From Yarrowia lipolytica (Eukaryota > Ascomycota > Dipodascomycetes > Dipodascales): a stretch of 64,000 nt of DNA. The notes beneath the pieces were generated by a model. It was not told the DNA's origin, made no database searches, and was given only the letters and a program-made list of their open reading frames with translations. The stretch spans positions 1,054,001-1,118,000 of the forward strand of contig NC_090775.1 of assembly GCF_001761485.1 (NCBI RefSeq). Reading direction: 5' to 3'. The translations under genes and the position numbers were made by a program. This document shows positions 10,421 to 21,725 of the stretch, in pieces (position 1 is the stretch's first letter; each line of letters begins with the position of its first letter).

Positions 10421-12051
10421 TTAATTGATATCGGAAAACAACTTTAAGGCCTCAACAACCACCTCATCCTGCATTCGAGGAGCAATCAACTGGATAGAAA
10501 GAGGAGCTCCTTCATACGTCTCGGGAGAATACAACGCCTGCCATTCGGCATCTAGCTTGTTTCGGGGCTTGAAGTCCTCCACAGGCTTGTCGGAAGCCTT
10601 GACAGACGAGTAAGGGACTGACACGGAAGTGTAATCCGCCAGATTCCAGTACGCTGTGTATCCCCAGTAGTTGCAAGTTCCAAACTTGAAGGCAGCTCCC
10701 GGCAGAACCGGGGTGATGAGCATGTCGATTCCAGCCTTGGTCCACTCGTGCATCAGGTTCCAACGGAAGGTGTCTCGTTGAGTGTGTGCTTTCCAGAGCT
10801 CCTCGATGTTGAATCGCTGGACGCTGGGGTTATTTAGAGCCATTTTGCTCATTTCAGTAAGAGATTCTCCAACACTGGACAGCTCTTCTTTGAGCTCTTT
10901 TCCTCCGTCGGGGAAGTATAGCGACGAGATGATATGGACGGCTCCAGATGGGTCGTAAGGAGTGAATGGAACCAGTTCGATCTCGACATGCTTGAAGCTC
11001 AACTTTTTGATCTTATCAAGGTACTCGTTGACAGCCCGAATGACAGGGGGATGGGGAGTAACGTAGCCGTCGTCAGCGTAGTAGCCCACTCTTAGCTTCT
11101 TCTTTTGAAATAGAGCTGGATTCCACATAGACCGTTCAGTGAAGGGGTCGTATCTCCAGACTTCTGCGTCCGACATGACCTTCATGAATAACTCCAGCAG
11201 CTTCGGAGATGAAGTCAAGGGCCCAATACATGCCTTGATCGAGTCTGCTCCATGCATAACATAATCACAGCCCGTGTTTGTAATTCTTCCTACAGACGGA
11301 CGAAGACCATAGACACCACAGCAAGCAGCTGGACCTCGAATTGAGCCTCCAATGTCAGTTCCGAGACCCAAAACAGACGCTCCAAGACCGACGATGGCTC
11401 CTTCACCCGAGGATGAGCCTCCAGACGTGAGATCTCGGTTATAGGGGTTGTAAGTCTTTCCATGGAGAGGCGACTCTGATTCCAGCGACATGAGAAATTG
11501 GGGACCGGTATTCGACAGTAAGGGTTAGCTCCGGCTTTGTAGAGTACTTTAAGGATGATAGCATTGTCCGGAGTGATGTTGTTGATCTTGGAAGACACGG
11601 AAAAGTGGCAGGTTCGGCCTTTGAAGCCCACCATCTCCTTGACGGACACGGGAAGTCCATGTAGAGGACCCACGGGCTTTCCTGTGGATTTTAGATAGTC
11701 ATCAAGTTTCTGAGCAGTTTCCAGTGCCTCTCGAGGAAGCAGCTCCGTCAGGCAGTTTGTGAGAGTCTGGGCAATAACAGCAGCTCTTAGGAACGCTCCT
11801 GCGACAGCCACAGCCGATACCTTGGCCTTAGCAAGCTGATCGAGCAGCTCGATTGGGTCCGAATTGATGATAGCTGCATCGTCATGGGCCAGCATCTCCT
11901 GGAACACGGGGATGGAGTTCTTGGGCAACTTTGCGGGAACTTCATGATGTCTCGAGTCCTCGGGTGGAGGAAACACTTTGTCCAGCTCTGCAATGGAATC
12001 GTCTCTGATCTTGAGGAACTTCTCTCTAGCAATTTCGAATGTGAGAACCAT
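10421..12051 (-). pseudogene. Amidase (acetamidase type), broken by one frameshift
   Basis: This is an amidase-signature (AS family) hydrolase split over two frames. The first (start 12051) carries the N-terminal domain and the catalytic Lys in PVSVKEMVGFKG. The second (to 10421) carries the Ser-rich signature TSGGSSSGEGA with the cis-Ser and GTDIGGSIRGPA with the nucleophile Ser. Frames meet at a four-G run at 11500-11503, where family pattern (PQFLMSLES) shows one base missing. With one extra base the product would be about 543 aa, the usual length for fungal amidases. Everything else is intact, so this is either very recent inactivation or a homopolymer sequencing error. The ATG at 12051 is favoured over 12108 because a TATA box lies only about 10 bp before 12108. 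Confidence 0.85.
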
Positions 12052-12116
12052 GGTGAAGGTTGCAATCAGGTTTTGTCGACGATAGTTGGCCAACACCGTC
12101 GATGCCACTCCAAGGC

Positions 12117-12126
12117 ATTATATATT
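12117..12126 (-). promoter_or_regulatory. TATA box of the amidase gene
   Basis: A TATATAAT-type sequence on the minus strand lies about 67 bp before the ATG at 12051, a normal distance for a yeast promoter. It is too close to the in-frame ATG at 12108 for that codon to be the main start. Confidence 0.6.
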
Positions 12127-13150
12127 GGCTTTTGTTATCATACGGTATCTCCGCACTCGAGCCGCAGCGGGAGTTTAATATGCGACGCGCAAGGTGGGGG
12201 AAGACTAGAGGGTGGAGCGGCTTGGAACTCATATGAAGAGTTGAAACAGATAAGGAACGTTTAAATACCCCGTTACGCAACGGCTGCTTTTCATCCTATG
12301 TGGGTTTTCGGTCGATAATTGCCTACAATTGCTCTCTTCTTCTCGGAGGGGTGCTCTCATTCAGGAAACTTTCCACGCCCTTATCAGCCTACATGCGTCT
12401 GACACCCCCGCTCAACGAAAACGATATGTACGTAGATCCATGTTCCCCGGAGTTTAGATATAGGTGTTGCAGTGAATTTAGGGGGTGTGATATACAGGTA
12501 TAAAAGGTGCCACCGCCCCCACCCCTGCTCCTATCCCCAGTACATACAGCTTCTCTGAGACTATATCAACTTCCATGTTCAATTAAATCGCCAATTATAC
12601 TTCGGTAAATGTCTCAAGTAATTACTTAACAAATGACTCTCAAACTGCCTTCTTTTGTTATTCTTTCACAGCAAAGTTATAATTAAATGAATGTATATGC
12701 AGAAAAAAAAAAAAAAACTTTTGTCAGACGACAAACACATATAGAGACAATACTAGTCATGGGATGAGTTCGTTACCAGTCTGCAACACTTCCTGCTGTC
12801 TCATTTTTCAATCCGTAGGCGATAATACAAAATTCCAAGAAATTCCATCTATTTCCACCATTGCCACCCATGCAGGTCAGGCATCAAAACTCTGATCAGT
12901 TAGCGAGGGGAGATATTTGGGTGTTGGTATCGAAGCCTTCCGTAGTTCAAATCTGGTAATTGGCAACTTCAAAACGTCCATGCGACTCCTTAGACTTGAT
13001 TCAAGTTTTCACCCACTCAATAGGATTCATATTAACGTATTTATTGACACTACCTTCTCCTTCCGGGTCACGTGCCATGAACCCAAAAAATATATTTTCA
13101 AAATTAGACTGCGATAAATCCAAGTTTTCCAGACAACTACAACACACACA
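12127..13150. other. Divergent intergenic region, amidase / HGH1
   Basis: A 1-kb non-coding region serving two divergent promoters. It includes an A14-type run near 12703-12717 and AT-rich leader DNA for HGH1. The HGH1 leader ends CAACACACACA just before its ATG. No gene is seen. Confidence 0.6.
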
Positions 13151-14236
13151 ATGTCTTCCGAATTCCAAGAACTAATCGAATTTCTGCACTCCGACCACCC
13201 TGCCGTCAAGCAGGTTGCTCTACAGTCCCTCGTGGGCTACTCACAGGGCCATGCCGAGCAGTTCAAGGCCAACGACTACCAGGGAGTCAAGGATCTGGTG
13301 GCCACCGTCATGCTGGGCACCCCCAGAGTCAATGTGGAGAACGCTCTGACCATTCTCATCAACCTATGCGATGACAGAGACATTCTCGACATGCTGGCGT
13401 CCAACTCCATGTTCGTAGCCATGATTGCCTGCGAGATTTGCGATCTCGAGAACAAGCAGGCCGATCTGTGCTGTATGCTGCTAGCCAACCTGGCCAAGGA
13501 CGACCACATTGTGTCCATCTTCGACGCCACCAAGAAGCTCAAGAACACGGAGGTGTTCAAGTCGGAAAAGCTCATCGATTCGCTCATGGACTGCTTTGTC
13601 AAGGGCGCTACCGGCAAGCTCAACCTCTTCTCCAACTTCGACTACCTGGCCTTTTTCTTTGCCGATCTGTCGCGATTCCGACGAGGTCGAGACTACTTTG
13701 TCACTGAGCAGCCCTACGATGGTCTGTTCCCCATCCAGAAGCTGCTGCCCTTCACCGAGTTTGTGGACTCGCGAATCCGACGAGAAGGTGTTGCTTCTAC
13801 AATCAAAAACTCGCTGTTTGACACCGACAAGCACTCCAAGTTTGTGCTTGACCCCGAAATCAACCTGCTGCCCTTCATCATGCTGCCCCTGGCGGGCCCT
13901 GAGGACCTAGAGGACCCCGAAGAGATCTTTGATCTGCCCGAAGAGCTGCAGCTGCTGACGCCCGACAAGCGACGAGAGGAGGATCTCGACATCATGTGCA
14001 CTCATCTGGAGTCTCTGCTGCTGCTGACCACTTCGCGGGAGATGCGAGAGTACATGCGAACCAAATCCGTCTACCCTATTGTTCGAGAGCTGCATAAGAA
14101 CCACGACGACCAGACCATCCAGGAGCGATGCGACCGAGTTGTGCAGATGCTCATGCGGGACGAGCCCAAGGAGGCTGGAGATGATGCCAAGGTGAAGGAG
14201 GTTGACTCTGATGATGAGGTTGTCGAGGTGATTTAA
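13151..14236 (+). CDS. HGH1: Hgh1, eEF2 folding chaperone adaptor
   Basis: A 361-residue armadillo-type helical-repeat protein of the Hgh1/FAM203 family. In yeast Hgh1 cooperates with the chaperonin TRiC and Hsp90 in folding translation elongation factor 2. The sequence shows the family hallmarks: an N-terminal ELIEFLHSDHPAVKQVA helical pair, the repeat VENALTILINLCDD near residue 63, LLANLAKDD near 115, the central segment FFADLSRFRRGRDYF near 170, and the C-terminal LLLLTTSREMREYMR. The acidic tail is typical. The start is the first ATG after a CA-rich leader. Length is close to other yeast members (about 390 aa). High codon bias fits an abundant housekeeping protein. Confidence 0.93.
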   Translation: MSSEFQELIEFLHSDHPAVKQVALQSLVGYSQGHAEQFKANDYQGVKDLVATVMLGTPRVNVENALTILINLCDDRDILDMLASNSMFVAMIACEICDLENKQADLCCMLLANLAKDDHIVSIFDATKKLKNTEVFKSEKLIDSLMDCFVKGATGKLNLFSNFDYLAFFFADLSRFRRGRDYFVTEQPYDGLFPIQKLLPFTEFVDSRIRREGVASTIKNSLFDTDKHSKFVLDPEINLLPFIMLPLAGPEDLEDPEEIFDLPEELQLLTPDKRREEDLDIMCTHLESLLLLTTSREMREYMRTKSVYPIVRELHKNHDDQTIQERCDRVVQMLMRDEPKEAGDDAKVKEVDSDDEVVEVI

Positions 14237-14878
14237 TCATAAACGAAGCGAGTGATAATTGCCCGGAACACGAGCGGGGCGAATGGTCTGTTCGGAGGTT
14301 TTACATCTAATCATGTCACCAGATGGCGCAGATCGAACAGTTGTCCGCACCTCTGGTCCCACAATACACATCAACTGGAGCCAGGGCTCATATGTATAGA
14401 AGCAGTTAATGAAATGTATTTGTATGAATAATTGAGAGATGATAGAATGATGTGATTGTGGATAGTGGTTGGTGTTTCTGTGTGTCATCATTGCGCAGAG
14501 TGGAGTGTAATAATTACTACTGTATGACCATCGAGGAAGCTGCAGCGGTATATTCAATTAGTTGACTTCACTCAACAAACAACTGAACTAGACTAACAGA
14601 ACAAGCACCACAAGTGTCGGCCAAACAGTGCCACTTTTTTTTACTAGAACCAAATTTGAAAAGAGCAGTATATTTTCCGCTGTCAAATTAATCATTTCCT
14701 ATTATCTTCCAGCGACAATTTATTAGCGAAACCTGATTGTATCCAGCACTCCAACTACCCTACAAACCCTCGTGCATCGCGAACTCAATTAATACACGTC
14801 TGCCGAAATTACAGTAATCAAGTGCTAAAAAATCACGTCCAACACGACACATCACAGCACACACTAATATTACACAAC
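14237..14878. other. HGH1-RFC4 spacer
   Basis: A 642-bp AT-rich region holding the HGH1 3' UTR and the RFC4 promoter. The RFC4 leader is C/A-rich. No MluI cell-cycle box (ACGCGT) is present, although such boxes are common before replication genes in other yeasts. No other feature seen. Confidence 0.6.
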
Positions 14879-15880
14879 ATGAGTGAAGCCGGACCATCGA
14901 AAAAGCGAAAGGGAGAGCCCGAGTTCGAGCTGCCCTGGGTTGAAAAGTACAGACCCATGTATCTCGACGACGTTGTGGGTCATACAGAAACCGTTGAACG
15001 ACTTAAGATCATGGCCAAGGACGGAAACATTCCCAACTTGTTGATTTCCGGTCTCCCCGGTATTGGAAAGACCACCTCCGTGCATTGTCTTGCGCGTACT
15101 CTTCTCGGTCCCCAGCTGTACAAAGACGCTGTTCTGGAGCTCAATGCTTCAGATGATCGAGGTATCGAGGTGGTTCGAGGTAAGATCAAGAACTTTGCCC
15201 AGAAGAAAGTGACCATGCCTCCTGGTAAACACAAGATCATCATTCTGGATGAGGCCGACAGTATGACTGCTGGTGCCCAAAATGCGCTCAAACGAACCAT
15301 GGAGTTGTACTCTGATACTACTCGATTCGCCTTTGCCTGCAACCAGAGCAACAAAATCATTGAGGCCATTCAGTCGCGATGCGCCATTCTTCGATTTGGC
15401 CGACTCTCTAATGAACAGGTGCTCGAGCGACTGCTGCACATTGTCGAGGCTGAAAACGTGCAGTGCTCAGACGACGGCCTGTCTGCTCTCATTTTCTCGG
15501 CGGAGGGAGATATGCGTCAGGCGATCAATAACTTGCAGGGAACTGTGTCTGGATTCGGATTCGTCAACTCTTCCAACGTTTGGAAGGTGGTGGACTCCCC
15601 CCATCCCGTGGTCGTCAAATCCATGTTGGATGCCTGCAGCAAGGGTGAGGTGACCGAGGCATGCGAGTCGCTCAAGCAGCTGTGGACCAAGGGATACAGC
15701 GCCCAGGATATCATCTCCACAATGTTCCGAGTCACCAAGACACTGGAGGTGCCCGAGGCGCTACGGCTGGAGTACATTAAGGAGATTGGCTTCACTCACA
15801 TGAGAATCCTCGAAGGAATCACCACATATCTGCAGTTAGCAGGCTGCGTCGCCAGATTGTGTGGTATTCAGGTCAAGTGA
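14879..15880 (+). CDS. RFC4: Replication factor C subunit 4 (clamp loader)
   Basis: A 333-residue AAA+ clamp-loader small subunit, orthologous to yeast Rfc4 and human RFC2. As part of the RFC pentamer it loads the PCNA ring at primer-template junctions during replication and repair. Visible motifs: RFC box [10 protein letters not shown] (residues 19-26), Walker A GLPGIGKT (58-65), LNASDDRG (88-95), Walker B IILDEAD (121-127), the [11 protein letters not shown] sensor-1 region and the SRC motif QSRCAILRF, then [12 protein letters not shown]. The C-terminal collar domain is complete. The frame is open to 14822, but homology and the CA-rich leader support the ATG at 14879. Confidence 0.97.
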   Translation: MSEAGPSKKRKGEPEFELPWVEKYRPMYLDDVVGHTETVERLKIMAKDGNIPNLLISGLPGIGKTTSVHCLARTLLGPQLYKDAVLELNASDDRGIEVVRGKIKNFAQKKVTMPPGKHKIIILDEADSMTAGAQNALKRTMELYSDTTRFAFACNQSNKIIEAIQSRCAILRFGRLSNEQVLERLLHIVEAENVQCSDDGLSALIFSAEGDMRQAINNLQGTVSGFGFVNSSNVWKVVDSPHPVVVKSMLDACSKGEVTEACESLKQLWTKGYSAQDIISTMFRVTKTLEVPEALRLEYIKEIGFTHMRILEGITTYLQLAGCVARLCGIQVK

Positions 15881-16524
15881 GAGCTGAAATCAAGTCCACA
15901 CAAGGCGGCCGATATTAAAAAAAGTCTCCAGAAGACCTGTCTCAACCCGTAGACAGTAATCCGTATCTATAAAATGCATTATAAAACCGAAAAGTGTGCA
16001 AGAGGTAGCGGTCTATACATGCCTTGTACACTATACTTTCACAATTCATGGACTCAAGCGCCTAGAGTATTGTACATACAGTAGTAGAAGTACAGTACTC
16101 ACACGCGCACATATCTAGCCACATCAGGTTCTCGCTGAATATTAGTGAGACATATCTGAGCTTCGAGACAGCAGAAAGAACTCTGACACCGATAATCCCA
16201 ACATAGTGTCCCCTGACCGAACCTATAGAGACGCAGATATAGTCCTGACACGTTCTTGAGACGCGTACAAGCTACGTTAGCTACTGCTTTGTGCTTGCTA
16301 TCTTACTCATTCTGGTCCGACAGCAACTCCCGGGCCAGCAACTAATGCAACTTCAACTAAATACATTTTAAATATACTCCGAGTGAGCGTGTTACCCACG
16401 AGCTTTTGGACGAACACTCTGGGTTCAGGTTGGTGGATTACGGCGTGATAACCGTGGGCTCACAGAGTAAGTGCTGCTCACGCAGTTCTCACTTTGGTAA
16501 TGCGCTCACTTGTGTTCCCCTTGT
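15881..16524. other. Convergent spacer RFC4 / RCE1
   Basis: A 644-bp stretch between two converging stop codons. It is rich in short GTAC words (for example around 16070-16100) and carries an isolated ACGCGT at 16261. No gene is recognisable. Confidence 0.6.
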
Positions 16525-17394
16525 TTACCACCGAATCAACAAGGTCATTGTGGCAAGGAAACCGACAAATCCAGCCGCCAGCAGCGTCTGGTAGGTCTTG
16601 AATTGTTTCTTGGTGACTCCATCGACCGAGAAATCAGGCACTCCCATGGCGTTGCAGAAGATGTGGACGCACACGGGGGGCCAGACGGACTGGAAGCGCA
16701 CGTAGAGCCAGGCGGCGTACCAGCCGAAGAGCGTGGTGAAGACGAGCTGCACGGCGCACTGCAGCGCAATGACCATGACCTTGTTCTTCCCTTTACTGCC
16801 CATGCTGACGTAAAGCTCGTAGCCGTGGTGCAGATGAGCGACACCAAAATACAGCGGCGTGACGAACACGGACGCCAGAGGCGAGTAGCCCGCAGCCTTG
16901 TGCACGGACATGATGCAAGCTCGGAACACGAGTTCCTCGGTGATGGGTCCCACAATGTAGTTTCGGATGCCCCACACGGTCTTGAGCTCGCGTTTGGCCA
17001 GGTGGAAGCCCAGCGGGAGCCCGTTTTCCAGGTAGATGCGCTGGTACAGCGGGCCAGCAAACAGTATCGCCACGTGGATCAGAGCCAGCACCGAGGTAGG
17101 CACGGTGCGTGTGAAGAAGTGCGGGCCCAGCTCAATGTCCATGAACTTGATGGTCTCGGACCACGTGACAATCTGCGGCTTGAGCTGCCATTGCAGCACG
17201 AGCGGTGTGATTACCAGCACGTCCACGAGCGTGCCGAGCGATATAATCTGCATGCGTTTTTTGACCACCACCTCGTCGTCTCTTCGGACGAGCTTGGAGG
17301 GCCGGGTGGATTTGCTGAGATACAGAGAGCCCACGTAGAGCGCCGTGATCAGGTGCGAGAACGACGCCGCCACCAACCAGTCTGCAAACGTCAT
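16525..17394 (-). CDS. RCE1: CAAX prenyl endopeptidase Rce1
   Basis: A 289-residue polytopic membrane protein of the Rce1/CPBP (Abi) family. Rce1 sits in the ER membrane and removes the three C-terminal residues of prenylated CAAX proteins such as Ras and a-factor, between prenylation and Ste14 methylation. The catalytic set is visible: EE at 153-154 with R158 (ITEELVFRACIMS), then the conserved histidines in FGVAHLHHGYE (about 187-190), and a third motif near HIFCNAMG. Five to eight membrane segments can be traced. The length matches yeast Rce1 (315 aa). The start is the only ATG before the first helix. Confidence 0.92.
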   Translation of the reverse strand: MTFADWLVAASFSHLITALYVGSLYLSKSTRPSKLVRRDDEVVVKKRMQIISLGTLVDVLVITPLVLQWQLKPQIVTWSETIKFMDIELGPHFFTRTVPTSVLALIHVAILFAGPLYQRIYLENGLPLGFHLAKRELKTVWGIRNYIVGPITEELVFRACIMSVHKAAGYSPLASVFVTPLYFGVAHLHHGYELYVSMGSKGKNKVMVIALQCAVQLVFTTLFGWYAAWLYVRFQSVWPPVCVHIFCNAMGVPDFSVDGVTKKQFKTYQTLLAAGFVGFLATMTLLIRW

Positions 17395-19212
17395 TGTCGA
17401 GAGATGGGTTGCCGTGGTGTCTGTGCGTTTTCCGAGCGTTAGCGAAACTTGGAGATAGTAGTAGGCGGCTGCATGGTGAGTTTATTATGTTCCATCCCAG
17501 CCCAACCAAGAGTCATTGACCGGTCCCAAGCAGGATGAGGCAGTCCATGCATGCCCTAAACGGGGTGCAATTGACTGAAGGTCTTTGGTCTGGCGACCAT
17601 GCACGTGACCGCCCACCTGCCAAGCCTATCTGTGTGGCGACTGGCCCATGACCTGTCTCAATTACTGCTACGGGTCGTACTCATACTTGTCTCTTCCGGC
17701 CTCTCCTCGCCCTCCATTTTTCCGTGGCTACCTTATTCGGTGAAAAACGTTGGCTTGTCTTTAAACTCCGTAGACTAAAATGACCGCAACTGTAGACTGT
17801 ACGAATGGCGGTACTCTAACAACTAGCCCGTGGCAAGCGGGAGCTTGGGAGGGGTATTCGTCCTTTATATACCTACAGATCCTTGCGGGGTAGAGCGGGG
17901 TCTTCGCCACCACCACCTCCACCAACCCATCTGAGACATACGACTATTCTGGAACAGATTGCTGGAACCAGCGCGCATACATACGATAGTCGGCTATGTA
18001 CACTAACTCAATCTGCACTTGCCATTAGGCAGGGACTGGCTGACAACGGCGCAAGCGGGATTGGAGAATGAGGGGTAAAGGGTGGACGTGGAGTAAGTGG
18101 GTGCAGATTGCGGAGGTGGTGGGGGGTCTCGTACATCCGAAGTATGACTTCTCGCCACACTCGGTTGACGTACATTTATTTGTGGCGGCGCGCTTAGTGG
18201 TTTCAGGTTCCTGCCAGCGCGCACCGGGAAGCAACGGCGACGGTTAACCGAGGCTCAGGTTGCGGTCTGTGGTTTACGCTTGGCGGAGGAACCATAAGGG
18301 TACTTTTGAGACTGAGTCCAGTCTGTCATTGGAAAGCGGTACATAACAAGCATGCTGCCTCGTTGCGGGGATGGCAACGATTAAGCAACCCAGTTGTGGG
18401 CGAGCGCACTCAATTGGTCCAATAACACCTGTTTATTGAGCCTGCTGCTGTACATCGTACACTTGACCCCTGGCAAGTATAACCTTGAGTAGGTCGCTAG
18501 AGTTTACTTGGGCTTGGAGTTGGAGTGAAAACTGGTGCAGAAGCGGGTATATATATTCATAGTACTCGTACCAGTACACGCTGTGGCAAAGCCAATCACT
18601 CTAACACAAAAGACAATTGGTTCAGTTCAGTTTTTCTCGAAAGAAACCACCTGGACAGGCTCTGATAACCCTGTCACCGTTTCCATATATCTTCAGACCC
18701 TTGTTGCATACATTGATGCTGGCATGCAACCATATTACCAGAGTGAAAGTGTATCGGTAGAAGTACGAGTCCCGGTATATGTAGTGCTCGTACTCATTTG
18801 GTACAGCACTTGTATCGTGCTTGTCGATGGGAAACAATGACAAAACTGCAACACTCTTTCAAGCATTCTGGCATCATGGTTCTAAGTCCTGCAGCACACA
18901 GTTCATGACCTCTCTCCATTGTGGAATTGGGAGGTGTGGTACAGTCTGAAAAACAACGTGATTACGTGGGTTCAAGGAGTGCCTTACGGTCATCACAAAA
19001 GTGCACTTATACCGTCAAATAAAATGGACAAAATTTCCGCTTCCATCCATTAAAACTAACTGGAACAATATTTCACCTCCAACTACCATGATTACTCTCC
19101 ATTGGGTCATTGGTCCTTTCATAGACTCTACTACCACTTCATGCACGTAAACGCACACCAGTCCCAATATCAACATCGCCAACACACAGCACCCCCACAA
19201 CGCCATATCGTC
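17395..19212. other. 1.8-kb divergent intergenic region RCE1 / COG3
   Basis: No credible gene. The stretch contains GC-rich patches with CCACC/GGTGG runs near 17910-17930 and 18110-18125, GTAC-rich words (18440-18580, 18760-18830) and the promoters of RCE1 and COG3. Short open frames here (for example about 100 codons at 18535-18840) lack coding character. Confidence 0.6.
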
Positions 19213-21486
19213 ATGTCCAGCTCATCACTCGGGATCGACAAGCTGGGGTTTGGCATGGGCCGGTCGTCCTCAGACATGAGCCGCGAAGATCTCTCAGGCA
19301 TGTCCGGCTTTTCCTCTGGCATAATTACTCCCTCGCAATCCGTCTCTGGCTACACTACTCCTCAGGGACGTCGAAACGGCCGTGCTCAACCTCCCAGTGC
19401 GCGCGCCGAGCGCTACGTTGACGCTATGGCCGAGGTCAAGGCCATTCTCAACCCCCACAACCTCGCTCTCACTGAGGAAGAGGTTGATTACGCCGTGGAC
19501 CTCGACTGGGACGCTATAGGAGACGTGTCTCTGGAAGCTGTGGCTCAGGATGAGCAGGAGGACTTTGTGGTGTCTGAGAAACCTGATTCAGAGGCGATTG
19601 GACGCAAAAAGCGCGGCCTAGAGCAGCTGAGAGCGCAGCTGGAGGAGTCTGACGTGGCCCTCAAACAGCTAGAGGACTACCTGGCCTGGTTCCAGAAAGA
19701 CCTGGGCTCACTGAGCGCAGACATGGAGCTGTTGCAGGGCAAGTCACTGGCCATCTCCGAGCGGCTCAATAAGCGAATGGACGTTGAGAAGATTCTGGCG
19801 CCCAAAATCGACTCTATGATCGTCCCGGGTCACATTTCACAGACCATTTTCGAGGGCGATCTGGACACTGATTGGATCAAGTGCGTGCACGAGTTTGATG
19901 CCCTTCAGACCGAGGAGGAGAGAAAAATTAAAGTGGAGGAGAAGAAGAAGGAGGGAGAAAAGGCTGATAAAGAGGAGGTCAAGAATGAAGAGAAAGTTGG
20001 CAACAAGGAAGAAAATGCCGAAGATAAAGACAAGGATGCAGAGGATACGGCTAACGACAAAACTGACAACTCCGCTCCTGTTGCACTCCAGGAATCTGCA
20101 TTCGACAAAAACGATGCACCTGCAAAGCCCCAGATCAAGATTGAAATCTCAGGCCCGGCAGGACATGCTGCTGTTGTTGCATCTCCAGTGGTCAAGCTGG
20201 ACCCCATCTCTAAGGCGTCACAGTTCCAGAGCCGGCTTCTCAAGGATAAGATCATCGAGCGATCACGGGACTACTTTGTTCTCAAGATCAAGCAGATTCG
20301 TCTCCCAGGCGTCAATGTCCAGCAGATCCAACGCGAGATGAGACAGAACAAAGACATGTATATTTATTTGGAGCGCCACTATCCCGAGCTGGCGGTGGGG
20401 CTCAAAAAGGCCTACGTCAACACCATCAAGTGGTACTACCTGTCCAACTTCACTCGGTACATTTCTTGTCTTGAAAAGCTGAATATCAAGACGGTTGACA
20501 AAAGCATTCTTCTAGGCACTGATGATGGCCGCGGGGCGTCCAGTGGTGGAATTCTGGGCGGAATTTACGGCTCTTCGGCTGCTACACCTCGAGACCCTTC
20601 AATTGCCACTTCCCAGGAGCTTATGAACACCACAGCCAAGCGGATTCGACAGCTCGAAGAGGAAGAGTCGACAGTCATGCCTGCCAAAATTGCCGAAAAC
20701 AACCCTCTGCATCACTGGCTTGAAACCGGCTTCCGATCGTTGATGCAGGCGCTATTGGATAACTGCAACGTCGAGTATGAATTTCTCAATGACCTATTTG
20801 GAACCAGACATGCCGTGGCGCATTCTCCGCAGGCTTCTCCTGCCAAGCAGACTGTTTCCAGAATCGACAAGTTGTTTCAGAAGATCTTTCTGCCCACTTT
20901 TGAGGCCATCTCAAACTACACCAACGAGCTGACGAGTACCACATATGACGCTTTTGGTATGCTCATTTGCATTCGTATCTGCCAAAAGATGGCAGGACAG
21001 AGCCACGGGGTACCCATGCTAAGAGCTGTGTACAAGCGACTGGCCATGCTGCTGTGGCCTCGTCTACAGATCATTTTGGATGCCAACTGCGAGTCGCTCC
21101 GTCGAGCAGCCTCCAAACCCTCGTCGTTTGTGTCTGCTAACAACTCCGCCAACCCCAACATGGCTGCCTTTGCCCCTATCCAGGTAACTCAGGAATGGGC
21201 CAACTTCGAGGCCGCCATCCTGACACTCAGTAAACGCCCCAAGGCTGTACGAGAGCCTGTAGCTCAGTGTCTGGGACGTCTTCAGAATGAGTTTGAATCT
21301 TTTCTCACCAAGGTCAGTGGTTGTTTGGGCTCTTCCAAAACCAAGGGCATCCAGGAACGTCGGGAAACGTTTTTGTACAACAATTACTTCCTGGTGTCCA
21401 CCATTATCGGAGATATTGAAGGAGATTTGGCTCAGGAACAAAAAACCCATCTTCAACAGCTCCTGGATGCTTATAAGCAGACTTGA
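19213..21486 (+). CDS. COG3: Conserved oligomeric Golgi complex subunit 3
   Basis: A 757-residue Cog3/Sec34 protein, a lobe-A subunit of the COG tethering complex that captures intra-Golgi retrograde vesicles. The N-terminal 60 residues are Ser/Gly-rich. A helical segment follows (LEQLRAQLEESDVALKQLEDYLAWFQKDLGSL), matching the Sec34 domain, then KILAPKIDSMIVPG. Residues about 240-305 form an unusual Glu/Lys/Asp-rich insertion. The Sec34 family core resumes with SRDYFVLKIKQIRLPGVNVQQIQ and ALLDNCNVEYEFLNDLF. The frame is open upstream to 19102, but MSSSSLG at 19213 has the better leader. The stop codon lies inside a 55-bp tandem duplication. Confidence 0.93.
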   Translation: MSSSSLGIDKLGFGMGRSSSDMSREDLSGMSGFSSGIITPSQSVSGYTTPQGRRNGRAQPPSARAERYVDAMAEVKAILNPHNLALTEEEVDYAVDLDWDAIGDVSLEAVAQDEQEDFVVSEKPDSEAIGRKKRGLEQLRAQLEESDVALKQLEDYLAWFQKDLGSLSADMELLQGKSLAISERLNKRMDVEKILAPKIDSMIVPGHISQTIFEGDLDTDWIKCVHEFDALQTEEERKIKVEEKKKEGEKADKEEVKNEEKVGNKEENAEDKDKDAEDTANDKTDNSAPVALQESAFDKNDAPAKPQIKIEISGPAGHAAVVASPVVKLDPISKASQFQSRLLKDKIIERSRDYFVLKIKQIRLPGVNVQQIQREMRQNKDMYIYLERHYPELAVGLKKAYVNTIKWYYLSNFTRYISCLEKLNIKTVDKSILLGTDDGRGASSGGILGGIYGSSAATPRDPSIATSQELMNTTAKRIRQLEEEESTVMPAKIAENNPLHHWLETGFRSLMQALLDNCNVEYEFLNDLFGTRHAVAHSPQASPAKQTVSRIDKLFQKIFLPTFEAISNYTNELTSTTYDAFGMLICIRICQKMAGQSHGVPMLRAVYKRLAMLLWPRLQIILDANCESLRRAASKPSSFVSANNSANPNMAAFAPIQVTQEWANFEAAILTLSKRPKAVREPVAQCLGRLQNEFESFLTKVSGCLGSSKTKGIQERRETFLYNNYFLVSTIIGDIEGDLAQEQKTHLQQLLDAYKQT

Positions 21487-21593
21487 GTGTAATAGGAGAA
21501 AGTACAAGTATATAGTTATGATTGATGAATGTAAGCATTGAGTGTAATAGGAGAAAGTACAAGTATATAGTTATGATTGATGAATGTAAGCAT
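21483..21593 (+). repeat. Tandem duplication, 2 x 55 bp
   Basis: Two perfect adjacent copies, 21483-21537 and 21538-21592, with one further matching base. The first copy includes the COG3 stop codon (21484-21486), and both lie in the 3' UTR. Perfect identity implies a recent slip or unequal exchange, or an assembly artefact. Confidence 0.95.
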
Positions 21594-21725
21594 ACAATAG
21601 TTTGATGGTGATATCTACGAGTAGTAGTTAACTGAATAGTGCTTCGTGAAATATGGTGATTGTATCCATTGCTTATATAAGCTGCTGTCTCGATCAGACG
21701 CCCAGCCAGACCCTGAAACGTCACG

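Noticed and set aside
16510-17442. 310-codon open frame antisense to RCE1
   Set aside because: Shadow of a real gene; His/Arg/Glu-rich random composition and no homology by eye.
18535-18840. 101-codon plus-strand frame
   Set aside because: It consists largely of GTAC-rich intergenic words and has no conserved features.
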